Shown here: piece by piece, positions 1 through 11,906 of the stretch
Layout of the letters: every line of letters starts with the position of its first letter
How positions within the stretch are numbered: position 1 is the first letter of the stretch
Assembly (NCBI RefSeq): GCF_010389155.1
Contig: NC_057765.1
Span: 40,071,559 to 40,135,558 of the forward strand
Source of the DNA: Erigeron canadensis
Taxonomy: Eukaryota; Streptophyta; Magnoliopsida; Asterales; Asteraceae
DNA length: 64,000 nucleotides
Direction: 5' to 3'
Position numbers and translations under genes: made by a program
The notes under the pieces: generated by a model
The model's input: only the letters and a program-made list of their open reading frames with translations
The model's database searches: none
Told to the model about the DNA's origin: nothing

Positions 1-375
1 TATCACTTTCGAATAATATACACTTGAAAATGCTCAACTTAAAAAAAAAAAAGAAGGAATTTTGACCTTTTTTTGTAAGTAAGTAAGTAATTACATGAGA
101 AAAAAAAACAAACAAACAATGAGACCAAAGTGGTAAGTTGTGGTATAATAATTAAAACAAATACATTAAAACTTTGTTGCAAATTTATTTACCTAAACAA
201 ATTAGATTATATTAAATAGAAAATATACAGTAATAAATAAATGATAAAGATACCTTTGTGAGAATCATATCTAGGAGTTCCGTCTGTGCTTTTGTTTCGT
301 ACATTTCAGTTTGATGACTATATTTTAACAAACAAAACAGAAAAACAAAACATTTAGTAACAAAAAAACATAAAT

Positions 376-690
376 TCAAGGAAACAAAAAAATGTTTATC
401 TCACAGACATATATACATACATACATTGAATAATGGTGGTGATGGGATCGAGGAGATGAGATAGAAATGATGGAAGGATTAAAACGACGAGGTTTTGGGC
501 AAACGACACCGTTCATATCTCCAACAACCAAGGTGGTGTTATTATTGTTTTTTGCATAATAATCATTCATCATATCTTGAAACTTCAAGAAAGTGACTAG
601 AGATCTATATGCAAAAACAACACCTGCATATTATATACAAACATGAATAAATATGAATTCTTCTTCTAAAATATACAATTATGTATTGTT

Positions 691-722
<32 letters not shown>

Positions 723-802
723 TGAAATGAAAAAGAGAGAAACCTTGGTTGATGGGGGATGAAGAGAGGAAGGTTGAAATGGGATGTGGAATGACTATTC
801 AT
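376..802 (-). CDS. Small conserved plant protein with a CPKPRR motif (UCP031279-like), two exons
   Basis: Two exons read on the minus strand: 802..744 (ATG at 802) and 604..376 (TGA), giving 95 residues. The donor at 743 is AG|GTTT and the acceptor is ATATAG|A before 604. This acceptor keeps the frame; the nearby, better-looking TGCAG (about 622) would shift the frame into a stop. The joined protein contains SLVTFLKFQDMM followed by VVGDMNGVVCPKPRR and a short Ser/His-rich tail. Small plant proteins with a conserved N/GVVCPKPRR motif are annotated as UCP031279; their function is not known to me. There is no signal peptide or membrane segment. A transcript is needed to settle which acceptor is used. 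Family assignment is from memory of the motif and is moderate. Confidence 0.55.
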
Positions 803-859
803 AGAAAATGGATGAGAGAGAGATGATTGGAGAAAAAAAGATTTTTCGTAATATTTTTA

Positions 860-2120
860 TATTTTTTTTATATTTTTCAAACCTTTTATTTATTTCTTAT
901 TCTTATACACATTTCTTTCTTGTTTTATTGATATTTTTTCTCTTTTAGATTGGATATTTATTGATTGGATGATGAATATTAATACTTTTTCATTTTCAGC
1001 TGGAAAAAATTAGTTTACGTTTAATTAACTTAGAGTTTTTTAAAAAAACAACAAATGCGCATCAATTCAATCTAAAAATACATTAATACAGTTATTAACT
1101 ACTCGTAGTAAATTTGTCCTTGCGTTGCTTCTAGATATGGTTTTCAGACGATAAAGTGTTGAATATAAACATGATAAAGTCATCAACAAACATAACTTGT
1201 AATCGTTGCTATATACATAAATAAATAAATAAAACATATAAAAACAGTATGAATAATAAGATGTATTAAAGAAAAAAAACATACACATAAAATAACTATG
1301 TTAATGTAAATAATGACAATATGACGACGACGATGTAATAAAGTGTCTTACTCTAAATGTTAAATTAACGTAATGCGTAACAATGATTTAAATTATTATA
1401 TATAACGGAATGAAAAAAAATCATCAAAACCAAATGTTTAAAGGTAAAACTGCAAATGTGTAAAAGTTGTTGGATAGAAATATGAGAACTCAAAAGTTTT
1501 GTGTCAAAAGTTTGAAAACGAAAACTTTGATATGAGGCAAAAGTTTGAGGTAAAAACTTTAGGGGGTGCAAATGAAAAGAGACCAAAGTGATGTTAAAGC
1601 CTTAAAACTAAAAATGTTAAAAGTTTAGGGTATAAAATAAAAGTTGTTAAAAGTTAAAAAAGGGTTGTACAGTAAGCTTAAAGAGTTGTACATTGCATGT
1701 TGGTTTTTAAAATATATATATAATTCAAGTTTAAAAAAACTCGTATTACAATTTACAAACACACACTCAAAAGATGGATATGAGCGTTTATAATAAGTAT
1801 GTATGGAACTTAAGTTATAAAAAAAAATGAGTGATGTTAACTTAAATACTTAATAAAAAAGAAAATTCTTCAAAAAGTTTGATCAAACATAAGTTATATA
1901 ATCTATGGTTTTATCAAATCATTCGATACATTTCGATCATACATAGTAAATTAGGATTTTAAGATTTTTGACTTTGAAAGATACATTTTACAGAGTTAAT
2001 TTAAATCTAAAAGGTGGAAGAACAAAGATAAGATTTGTATATCATAAAATCAAGTATATATATCAAGTGGGTATGTAACTTAACAGTTAACACTAAACTA
2101 ACAACACCATTACTTTAATG
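860..2120. other. AT-rich intergenic stretch upstream of the small gene
   Basis: No supportable gene. Short open frames here have no family features and no splice context. The sequence is AT-rich with a loosely repetitive AAAAGTTT-type run around 1490-1650. The part nearest 802 should hold the promoter of the minus-strand gene, but I see no clear TATA/CAAT arrangement. Confidence 0.5.
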
Positions 2121-2123
2121 TAG

Positions 2124-2607
2124 GGGTGTAAACGAGTCCACCCGAGATCGAGCATGAGCTCGAGCTCATTCGAGCCTTAGTATTTAAACTCGAGCTCGGC
2201 TCGTGGTTTATTAAGAAAGCTTGAGCTCGGCTCGAGATAGACTCGTTTGTCAAAAAAAAAAAACTAAACACGTTCGAGCTTGGTAAGTGATCAAAATTAA
2301 GCTCGATTCACATATGCTCGGGGTAAAAAGCTCGCTTAAGCTCGACTTGATTAGCATATGAAAGCTCTACTAATATAATTATATGTATATATATATATAT
2401 ATATTATTATATTACATATATAAAAGCTCATTTAGGCTCGCAAACTTATTCGAGTTATACATTCGAAGTTCGAGCTCGAGTTCGTTTGATAAACGAGTCA
2501 ACAAATAAGCTCGAATTCGACTCGAGCTCGTTTAAGCTTGGCTAGAAATGAGCTTTTTACGAATCGAGTTCAAATATTTCGCGAACAGGTTTGACTCGTT
2601 TACACCC
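2124..2607. mobile_element. TIR element built of CTCGAG/GAGCTC palindromes
   Basis: A 15-bp perfect terminal inverted repeat is visible: GGGTGTAAACGAGTC at 2124-2138 and its reverse complement at 2593-2607. The 484-bp interior is a patchwork of CTCGAGCTCG, TCGAGC and AAGCTTG-like short palindromes plus an AT run near 2380-2420. There is no coding potential. I could not find a convincing target-site duplication, so the superfamily is left open. It is probably a non-autonomous MITE-like or foldback repeat. Confidence 0.6.
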
Positions 2608-4329
2608 AAATTAACCGCAAATGCACCTTTCTTTTATCAAATCTCATGGACATGGTCTAATCATGAGGGTAGTATTTTATCATGGCCTACTTTAATGTTT
2701 TTTTTTTTTTACTTTTAACTCAAGATCCTATGATAGTACTATAGTTATTTTACAAATGATGCATATAAGAAGAGGTCTTATTATGATATATTTAAATTAT
2801 GGTATGGTATATGAATCTTTAATCGGAAGACCTTACGATATATCTATCTCAAATTATAGTATGATATATGTTTGATGATATATCCCTCTTTCGCTTATAC
2901 AGTTATACGAAGGATAATCCATATGAAGGACTCATGTGCGAGGGTGTTTAAGTAATTTATTATATACTCAATTTATTTCAAAGATAAAATAATATTCATA
3001 ATAAGGAGTTGGATATTGTAAAACAAGTATTAAAGACAATATCTTGACTCTTCAATCATGACTTTTGTTTTATTTGTTTTACTTTACCTAAAACTTTCAT
3101 AATAAATGAACATGTGTATATATTCGGCCTAATTAAGATAATTTGTATAGGCATGAGATCGGATAGACTGAAACCTTAAAGTAAATTCTAAAGCCCTTAA
3201 CTTATTCTTCAAGTCAAACCTTTGCTATAAAATGAGAGGTCATCTTTATTTAGTGGCACAATTACAATCAACCGAATAATCACACAATCCTAATTGAGGT
3301 CAAACTAAATCCAAAAAAGTGTCAATAAACCATAAAGCCATTACCATTTTTCCATAAAGAAGTCCCTTACCTCACAAAGTAATAGACGTGATTTGGTGCT
3401 CAATCAATGTTCATAATATTATCCCCTTGATTTTAATACATGTAAGCGGAGGGTTAGTTTGGCTCATCAATGTCTCATTTATTCCTTTATATGTGAAATT
3501 TTTTTAGTTCGAATTCAGTTTTACGTAAACCATTTTGTTTTCATCATCTGATTTTCCTTTTATTGTTAATAACCATCTTTGATTCAATAGTTCTTAAAAA
3601 CCACAAATACCAAAAAGAAAGATAAATTTGACAAAGAAAAGTAACATCTTTATATTGCTATTAATCTGACAGTTTTTGTTTTTTTTTACTTTTTATAATT
3701 TGACAGTTTTTATTATATATAAATTAAAAAAAGTCAATCTTTTGTTACATGTCATTGAAAATGTTTTTACTAGGCACAAATGTTTTGGCTCAAAACATGT
3801 TTTGCTTTAAAAGTTTCAAATAATGAAAGATGTCGAATAATTAAGTGTCACTTTTACTGTTTCGATATTCGAAAGTTTAATGATCCAGTTACTTTCTTTT
3901 CATATACTTGCAAACAAAATAAGCAATGCCCTTTATAAGTTATAACCCAAAACAAATAATAATATTCTAAAATTAACCCAACAGGCCAACACATATATAG
4001 CAAAAAGCTAAAAACAAACAATTTCTAGCCCATATAAAAGAAATGAAAAGAAAAAGATAATCAAGCCCAATAGAGAAAACAACAAGTCAAACAACACGAA
4101 AATCCAAACTGACGTGTCTGTATATAACTGACACGTGTCCATCGCACTTACTTGTCATTATGCTCCAACTTTCCCCAATTACTAACTCACATTTAATATT
4201 ATTGTCATTTTTAAAAAAAGGATATATATTATCTTTTCACTTTTTATTTATTTACATTTTATTTACACACACTAAAAACACACACATATAGATACAGATA
4301 CGAAAAAACGTTACTTATCGGAACCAAAA
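2608..4329. other. Intergenic region and presumed promoter side of the MBD gene
   Basis: No gene is supportable. The stretch is AT-rich. The part nearest 4330 holds a G-box/ABRE core and a TATATATTATC run (about 4222-4232) that could serve the plus-strand MBD gene. The rest shows only simple AT runs. Confidence 0.5.
4131..4140. promoter_or_regulatory. G-box / ABRE core (ACACGTGTCC)
   Basis: A palindromic CACGTG core in the context GACACGTGTCC lies about 200 bp upstream of the MBD start codon; a related GACGTGTC lies about 20 bp further upstream. Such elements bind bZIP and bHLH factors in plants (established). Use at this gene is inference. Confidence 0.4.
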
Positions 4330-7300
4330 ATGTCGTCGGATGACTGGCCGGATTGGTTACCTGCTGACTGGACTATGCAAATCAAAAAGATCGATCAACG
4401 CAAAGTCAAAGTAATTATTAATTTTCTTTTAATTGTTTTTTTTCTAGGGTTTTTTTTTTCTTCAATTTTTTTTTTTTTTGTATTTTTTTAAGGTTTAGTT
4501 TTGATTTTTTTTTATCTGAAATTAATACCTGCATGTTGATTTTATATTACTTTTGTCCATCTTATTTGATTTTAGGTTTTAAAAAAAGTTGAGAAATTGA
4601 TAGTTTTTTCATGCAATTAGTTGATGAATTTTGATGAATTAGTTAGATTTAAGCTATATGCGTGTAATTAGAGATGATTTGTGTATGTAATGTTAGGGTT
4701 TTGTTTACTTTTGAAAAGCTGATCTGTAAAAAAAGGTGATGTAATTTTATAATAATTGTTAAAATCATATATATATATATATATATGATGAAATGTAAAT
4801 ATGTATACTTTAAGATATATAGAGCTGGAAGCTAGTTATTTTAATTAAGTAGAGATGTTTGACTAAGTAGCTAGTTATTACAAAAACTTTTTAAGGGGTA
4901 TTTTTGTAGTTCAACAATGCATATTATAAGCTCAAGCGAGTTTTAAAAGCTGCTCGAAGTAGCTTATTCTTTAATCTTGTTTCGGTAAGCTCTCAGCCGG
5001 ACTTGGAGCTATTGTATAATATAGGCTCTTATAAGCTCCCTGCTTAATAAAACCGATTATCTTTTTTTGTTTTTTTTTTGTTTAGTTTATCTATTAAAAA
5101 AATGGTACCTTGTAGGAATTTCTGTAATTGTATATGTGATGTTTTGGAAATGATTTCAAGGAATTAGTACTTTCATACCACTGTAATAGTAACAATTATA
5201 GTGGTGTTGTTTTATGTGGTATCTTATATTTTGGGATGTTTTGCTAAATCCATATGTATGTGTTGTTGTAGTGTTATGTTGATTCTCAAGGACACAAGTG
5301 TTATTCTAAGCCACAAGTGTTCGATTATCTTAAGAAGATTGGCGGGAAAGAAGCTCATGTGAATACTGTAAGTGCTACCTCTTTACGCACTTTGCTTTAA
5401 TATTTTCTGCATTGAGCTGCAGTTTGCGGGTACACTTACGTTTCTGTTTTTATTTTCAGGATAATGCCAATGGATCAACTTTAGACTTATCGATGGAGCC
5501 AGAAAATGAAGTTATTGGATCGTCACCTGGAGGACCACCTGCGAAACTGGCAACTAGAAGTAGCAGGAAGAAACCCCTGGTATCAAAAAAGTCCTCGCGT
5601 ATTTATGTCGTTGGTTACAGTGGTTTCTGCTGTATGTTAGATTATTCTTTTGAATGTCGGTTTTTCATTTGTTTGCAATAGGCGATGCACGAAGCTGAAG
5701 GTGTTTCATCTGGAGTTGGATCTCCTTCTGAGCCTTTATCATCTGAAAGAAGCCATGGTGATTCTAGTTGGCTACCTGATGGTTGGACTGTGGAAGTGAA
5801 GACTCGCAAAGGTGGTAACAGTACAGGAATGAGATATAAGGTAATTGAAGAATTATATTGCCGATATAAGGTTTGCATTCACTAACAAGGGTTTGTTTTT
5901 TTAATTATTCTCAATAGTTTTCAACTATAATCTTAAAAGTATAAAAATGTTACAATTTTTCTAGCTTGCTGCAAATCTACAATCATACTACTTGATATGA
6001 TAATCCTCTAAAATTTTCTTAATTGTTGTGCTACTGCAGTGCTACACAGATCCTCTAAGTGGACAAAAGTTCTTTTCAAAGCCACAGGTTCTGAGTCATC
6101 TTGCCAAAACAAACCGGAGTTTTGGTGGACAGAAAGAGTTAAACACAGAACCTATTATCGCCACTCCGATAACAGCTTGGGTATTCCTTTTGTCATTTTT
6201 ATGTGTTTTCTATGGTATTGTTAAATGGAAGTGGCAGTTTTGACCAATTTGCTTACGAATGGGCTCTAATCTGGCGTGTTTAATTGTTAAACGGGTCAAA
6301 TGTTTGAAAACTTGATATACACAACATGTTTTAGCATCTTCTCTCAGAATAAATATAGAATTCTCATAATTTTAATAATGGAGTTAAAGACCAGGTTCTC
6401 TATATCAGTCCAAATTCGCCTAATGTATTATTAAGGCACACATCCCTCTTACATTCAGAAATTTACATTATTTGTGTGATAATATTGTTTCTGTAATCTA
6501 TTTATGATCATTCAGTGTTCATCTGAATACTTTTAAAAAACACGTTATATCATATGCCTATCTTGGCGCCTCTAGTAGCAGCTGTTGCGAGCATTATTTT
6601 GTTTTAACTGACTGGTTGTTGGTGAACATGTTATTCAATTCATTAGAGAGAGAATGCGTCTACAGAACCTGGTAATTCCCAGACCAATGAAGCCACTGAA
6701 GACGAGAAGAATAAATTCGAAAAGAAGACAGAAAGCGCTCGCTTGTACTCGGAACGTAGAGTTGAGTTTCATTGTTGATCTCCAATATTATGTTAAATTT
6801 AAATTTTATATGTCGATTTTGACCTCTGGAGCAATGTCTAGGTTGTCACAAGGATTCCAGCAGAAGGATTACCTCCGGGGTGGATAAAAGAAATGAGATT
6901 GAGAAATGATGGAATTAAGAGGGATCCGGTAGCCTGACATTATATATTTCTATAGTTCAATGCATTATAGTTGTCCAACGTATGTCTGATGATGGCTTGA
7001 AACATGCAGTTCTTTGTAGACCCTTCGAGTGAATACGTCTTCTTCTCGAAAAAGGATGCCTTGCGTTATCTGGAAGCTGGGGATGTCAAGGCATGTGTCA
7101 TGAAACCGATGATAAGGAATATGAATGCAGATGCCTCTGTAAGTTTTCTGAAATAAAAATCCGCTTCATGTTTCTATTATGAAAGAAAGAAAATCAGCTT
7201 CTCTAAAATGAAACAGAACATTGTGTTCCGTTAATCACTTTTGATCTATTTTCTGAAATTTATAATGACCTTCCTAAAAAAGGAAGCAACATTGTTGTCT

Positions 7301-10300
7301 GTCAAATTGCATTACTAGGTTTACTTTAGTTTGATTTCTATTTTGGGAAACAAGCTGGGTTTTCATCCCTAAAGAGGTAACATAATTTCGAATGATTTAA
7401 GTTCAAGGTAATTTTTTAGGTTAACTGGTTTCTAGCCACTATGTCGGTACCTTTTTGAAAAATATATGACATGGTTAATGTTAAGGACAACTCGGCTGCT
7501 GAAATCTCCTTATGATAAAATAAATAGTTGCCAGTTTTGTATACTTGGTTAAGATTTTGTAATGTTAGTTTGTTCAGTTAGTGGCTTTGGTAGATTTGTT
7601 ATCATAAGTTAAATAAATATATTGTTTTGAAGTTATAATTTGGCCAGGCCATCAAAAGTCTAATCATTCTCCCTTCTTTTAATAGGTTTATTCTTTAATC
7701 TGTTGACGACACTGTAAAATTATATATGCTATGATCTTGAACTTCTAACTCACAATCCTGCCATATTCTCTTCGTTTCAGCTTAATTTAAAAATGTCTGG
7801 AGACGAAATGGCTTCACCACCCGATCCATGCAAAGGAATTGAGACTTCCGAAGTGCTGACAAATGGTTGCGTAACAGATTCGAAAACAAACGGAATTGCT
7901 ACAGAGAACCCGGCCGAGAATCCAGTCGAGAACCCGGTAAACTACAAATTATTTTCATCAATTTTCTGCAGTTTATTGAAAATTTGTTTTTTTACCTTAA
8001 AAAAACAGAGTTTGCCATCTGAATATCTGACAGTTATCACTAGTACTCCTTTCATCCAAAAATGATTGCCCTCAGACAAGAATCACTCAGTTAAAGAAAA
8101 GTGCAATCATTATTGTCACCAATAATATTTGAGATTTACCATTGAAAAGCTTTCTGATTGGGGGGATTAGAAATGGACAATTACTGGACATCCCAAAATA
8201 GAAAGGTGGACTATAAATTTGGGACGGAGGGAGTAATACTTTTATCTTCTGTTTTTCTCATTTAATAATTAAATGTAATATATAATGATTGGTGATCCAG
8301 AAGCCAATTCGCTCTATAACTGGTGGAATTTTCTCTACACCTGTTGCTTCCCAAAAAGAGGCTCGCACTAGATCTGGAGGATCTTTCCCTAGTCCGAAAG
8401 AAGTAGTTTCTGATTGGCTACCTGATGGATGGACTGTTGAACTGCATTACAAAAGTTCTGGAATGAAGTACAAGGTAATTAAAAGCCGAACCACACTTGA
8501 ATTCCATCTTGATTAACTAACACCTAAAATAAGTTTATGATATTATCCAATTGTGTGATCTTGAATGTCAAGTTCGCACCCAACTTATCCTTTCTTTATA
8601 CCCTCTAGTCCGTAGACTGAAATTTTTTTAAAGATTGGGTTTCTGGTTTTTTCAATACAACTAAATATTTTTAGTTTTATTTTCTTTACACAGATATGTT
8701 CATATAACAATGTTATTGTTCTGACTTGGTAGATTTACAAGGAATCTGCAAGTGGGAAAAAGTTTTATTCGAAGCCACAAGTGCTGGACTATCTTGCAAA
8801 TGGCAGTAGTAGCAACTCTAGAAAGAGAAAAGTATGTGAACTGGCATTCTGTTAGTGTACTTAGGGTGGGTAACAGGTCAAAATGGGTATTTTTGGTATA
8901 TGCTGGTTTTACCATAGTTTTATCTTGAATTTTAGAAACAAAAAAAATAAAATAAATAGCGTCAAGTATCGTGATAGTTTTTTAATCAATATCTTTATTT
9001 TAAAATAAACTGATTAATGAGGCTTTTATGTATTAGATACATTTTTCACCTGTTTCCTTCCGAGTTAAAAAATAATGTAGTATTGTCCTTTTTTTGTTCT
9101 TTTGCTCATTATGTTTTATGTGTACCACAACAACATCAAATAAGATTTATCCAACTGTTGAATTTGATTATCTGGCTGATTCATTTGTTCTAAACTCTCA
9201 AGGATAATTCTTCCGTGGTGTCTGATTCGTCCCCAAAACCCAAAAGATCTAGCAACAAGAAAGATAACTCGAATTTTGAAGAAGTAAGTTCCTTATTCTA
9301 TTCCAAATTATGCTTCACATGTGTGTGTGGGTGTGTGTATATGTGTGTGTGTGTGTGTCAGTGTGTGGGTGTATGTATATATGTGTGTGTGTGTGTTTAT
9401 GTATGTATGCTACCCATGGTTGATAATATGACTATTTGGACGATTATACGATCTCTAGTTTATCACAACAACTCCGGCGGAAGGGTTGCCTGAAGGATGG
9501 ATAAAAGAAGTTAGAACAAAGATATCTGGAACCCACAAAAGACATGATCCGGTATGAAGTATTCAATCATTTATATTCTTGCATCGAATTTCTAATAATA
9601 ACCCACCTATTGGCTGTTGTAATTCCTTGTCATATCATGCAAGTTTTCATCATTACATATTTACATATGATGAAATGGATTTATGCAGTACTATATTGAC
9701 CCTGAGAATGGATACATCTTTCGCTCTAAATTGGATGCTCTGCGCTTTCTAGAGACTGGTGACATAAACGCATGTGCCATGAAACCGAAGGTGAAGGATA
9801 AAGATGGAAATGAAGTTGTAAGTCCATAGTTCAACAAACATTCCCTCAAATATAGCAATTGGCTCGAGTTTCTTAAGATTAGAGGTGGCTTTTGACCCAT
9901 TGACTTCTGAATAGGATGATTAGTCATATTAGATGTACTATTTGGCTGGCACAAGAAATTTATCTGTTATAAATAGGAAAACATTAATAAAAATATTAGG
10001 AATAGCAAAATATATTATAAAATTATTAATGCCTACTGCATGCATTATTTTTCTTTCTTTTTTAGATTTTATATCATTAAAATATCATTAAATTTAAAAT
10101 TTCAATCTAGTTAGATCTAATTTAATAAATAGTTATATTCAAAGTATTTTGTTTTTCAGTATATATATATTCAAACAATAATTTGATATATAAAATTAGA
10201 TTTAATTTAATAAATAATTATATTCAAAGTATTTTGTTTTTCAGTATATATATATTGAAACAATAATTTGATATATAAAAACGACATGTGTCAACCCGGT

Positions 10301-11906
10301 CCGACCCGTGATCAACTGATACCCGTTTGACCTGACCGGCTTTTCCCGTACTAGACAGTAACCAACACGAACCTGTTATCCATACATTTTGTCACCTTTA
10401 GTGGTAGTATAACTAAATCATTAAAAAAGCGCAAAAAATAGGTACTGTTATCAAACATTTGAAATCTCGTAACTATAATAACCAGAATTGGGTTTCATGT
10501 GTCATTATATTTGCTCACTGGGAGACTAATATAAGGCTTATTCTAACGTAATTCTCCTGGATGTTTTTGTTAGTATGTGCGTACAGATGGTGTGCCAAAA
10601 CCAGCTAAAACAACTGGTGAACAACTCGTTGAAGGTAAGGAGTTAAATTGTTTCAGTTCTCTTCAGTTGCCAATTTATCATTTTATTTAGGGAAACTTGC
10701 AAGAAAAGTTAATTTAGGTTGATTGCTTGTATTCGTATATCTAATTAAGGGGAATTTTTTCTCAGTACAGAGAAGGATTCAACTATCGGAATCTTTCAGT
10801 TAGGGGTACCCTCTAAGTTAACTGTGTTTTATGCTCCCCATATGAGCCAATTATTTGACACATACATAATGATCAATTTACATAATGATCGATTAGATTA
10901 TATACATCAAAAACAAAGGCATTATTGCCTATAAAAATTAGATATTTATAAGACTCTAATTTAACTATGGTCTTATTACCTAAAATTCTTTAAAAGGGAA
11001 ATACATCGGGTTAATCAAGAGATTATCCTAACAAAAACCATAACCCAAATGTTATATGACTCTATTCATACACATCCTTTTAAGGAATTTTAGGTATAAG
11101 TCCATAGTTAAATTAGAGTCTTACTAAATGAAGAAATGCAAGACTCTAATTTAACTAGTCTTATACCTAAAATTCCTTAAAAGGGAAATACATCGGGTTA
11201 ATCAAGAGATTATCCTAGCAAAAACCATAACCCAAATGTAAATGCTACGTCATCAACTTCTCTTTACCTTGTAACTTGTTCGGGTCCTTCCCCATATATA
11301 ATTTTTTTTTTGTGGGTGATCGTTTTATCAATTTTTTTAATTCGAAACTTGTTATGCTGAAGTGAGAAAATACTTACTTAAATAGAAATATGACAAAACT
11401 ATGTTAGTTTTCTAATCTGTTTATAATGTGAGATATTGAATTCTAATATCAAGCTTATCAACATAACAATAGGAGGAGAGAACTCTGTGGAAAAACAAGA
11501 CAATGATGTATCATCTGCTGGTAACATCTCTGTGAGAGGTAGGGTGTCAAGTAGGATTGCAAATCGTAGCAACAACTCCGCAACTACTTCGCCTGCTCAA
11601 TCTTCAAAAAGACAAAAAGGGGTAAATTTCGAAACTGGCCCTTCAGGTGGGGGTCTCACTGAAGATAACAGAGCAGTCCAAGAGAAGCAGGGACCGGGGG
11701 TAAATCTGGAAAAGGAGCCCGATGATGGCCATCTCTCTTATGACATTCCAGATGATGATAATTGGACAGACCAATGCATTGACTTCGCAGTCAAAACACT
11801 TACAGATGAAATTCTAATAAATGGTCAACCAGCACCCGGGGCTTTTCAGGAAGAAAATGGTGGGGTGGAGACTGGTGTGAACAAAACTCCTACGAAGGTG
11901 AATTGA
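4330..11906 (+). CDS. MBD13: Multi-domain methyl-CpG-binding domain protein, MBD13-like (five MBDs)
   Basis: Predicted nuclear DNA-binding protein of the plant MBD family, 717 residues from 16 exons: 4330-4410, 5272-5367, 5460-5579, 5682-5840, 6040-6180, 6647-6760, 6842-6928, 7010-7138, 7781-7936, 8301-8474, 8733-8831, 9203-9283, 9459-9551, 9689-9817, 10574-10634, 11473-11906. All junctions fit GT/AG and phase. Five MBDs start with WLPADW, WLPDGW, GLPPGW, WLPDGW and GLPEGW at about residues 9, 129, 246, 401 and 488. Each is split by an intron at the same place, just before CYVD, CYTD, FFVD, IYKE or YYID. Linkers are Ser/Lys-rich with basic clusters (SSRKKP, SRKRK) that could act as nuclear signals. 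The last exon is an acidic low-complexity tail. Exons 1-14 end in phase 0. The exon 6 donor (AGA|GTTGAG) is weak. Binding to methylated DNA is assumed from the family, not shown. Confidence 0.9.
8044..8235. mobile_element. Stowaway-like MITE in MBD intron 9
   Basis: The right end reads GGGACGGAGGGAGTA and the left end TACTCCTTTCATCC, an imperfect inverted repeat of the CTCCCTCCGTCCC type that marks Stowaway (Tc1/mariner) MITEs, with TA on both sides (8044-8045 and 8234-8235). The roughly 188-bp interior has no coding potential. It lies wholly inside the intron between exons 9 and 10. Confidence 0.75.
9318..9408. repeat. GT/TATG microsatellite in MBD intron 12
   Basis: A compound run of GTGTGT and GTATGTAT units directly after the exon 12 donor. 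It is seen directly and is likely length-polymorphic. Confidence 0.85.
10111..10280. repeat. Tandem duplication of about 83 bp in MBD intron 14
   Basis: Two nearly identical units (10111-10193 and about 10196-10280) share TTAATAAAT, TATTCAAAGTATTTTG, TTTTTCAG, TATATATAT and AACAATAATTTGATATATAA in the same order. They differ at a few bases, so the duplication is recent but not new. Confidence 0.8.
10951..11239. repeat. Direct plus inverted repeat cluster in MBD intron 15
   Basis: Two direct copies of roughly 100 bp (10951-11050 and 11141-11239) begin AGACTCTAATTTAACTA and end CCATAACCCAAATG. Between them, 11077-11120 carries the reverse complement of their first part (GGAATTTTAGGTATAAG...AAATTAGAGTC). 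The structure suggests a duplicated short element with foldback potential. No coding content. Confidence 0.75.
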
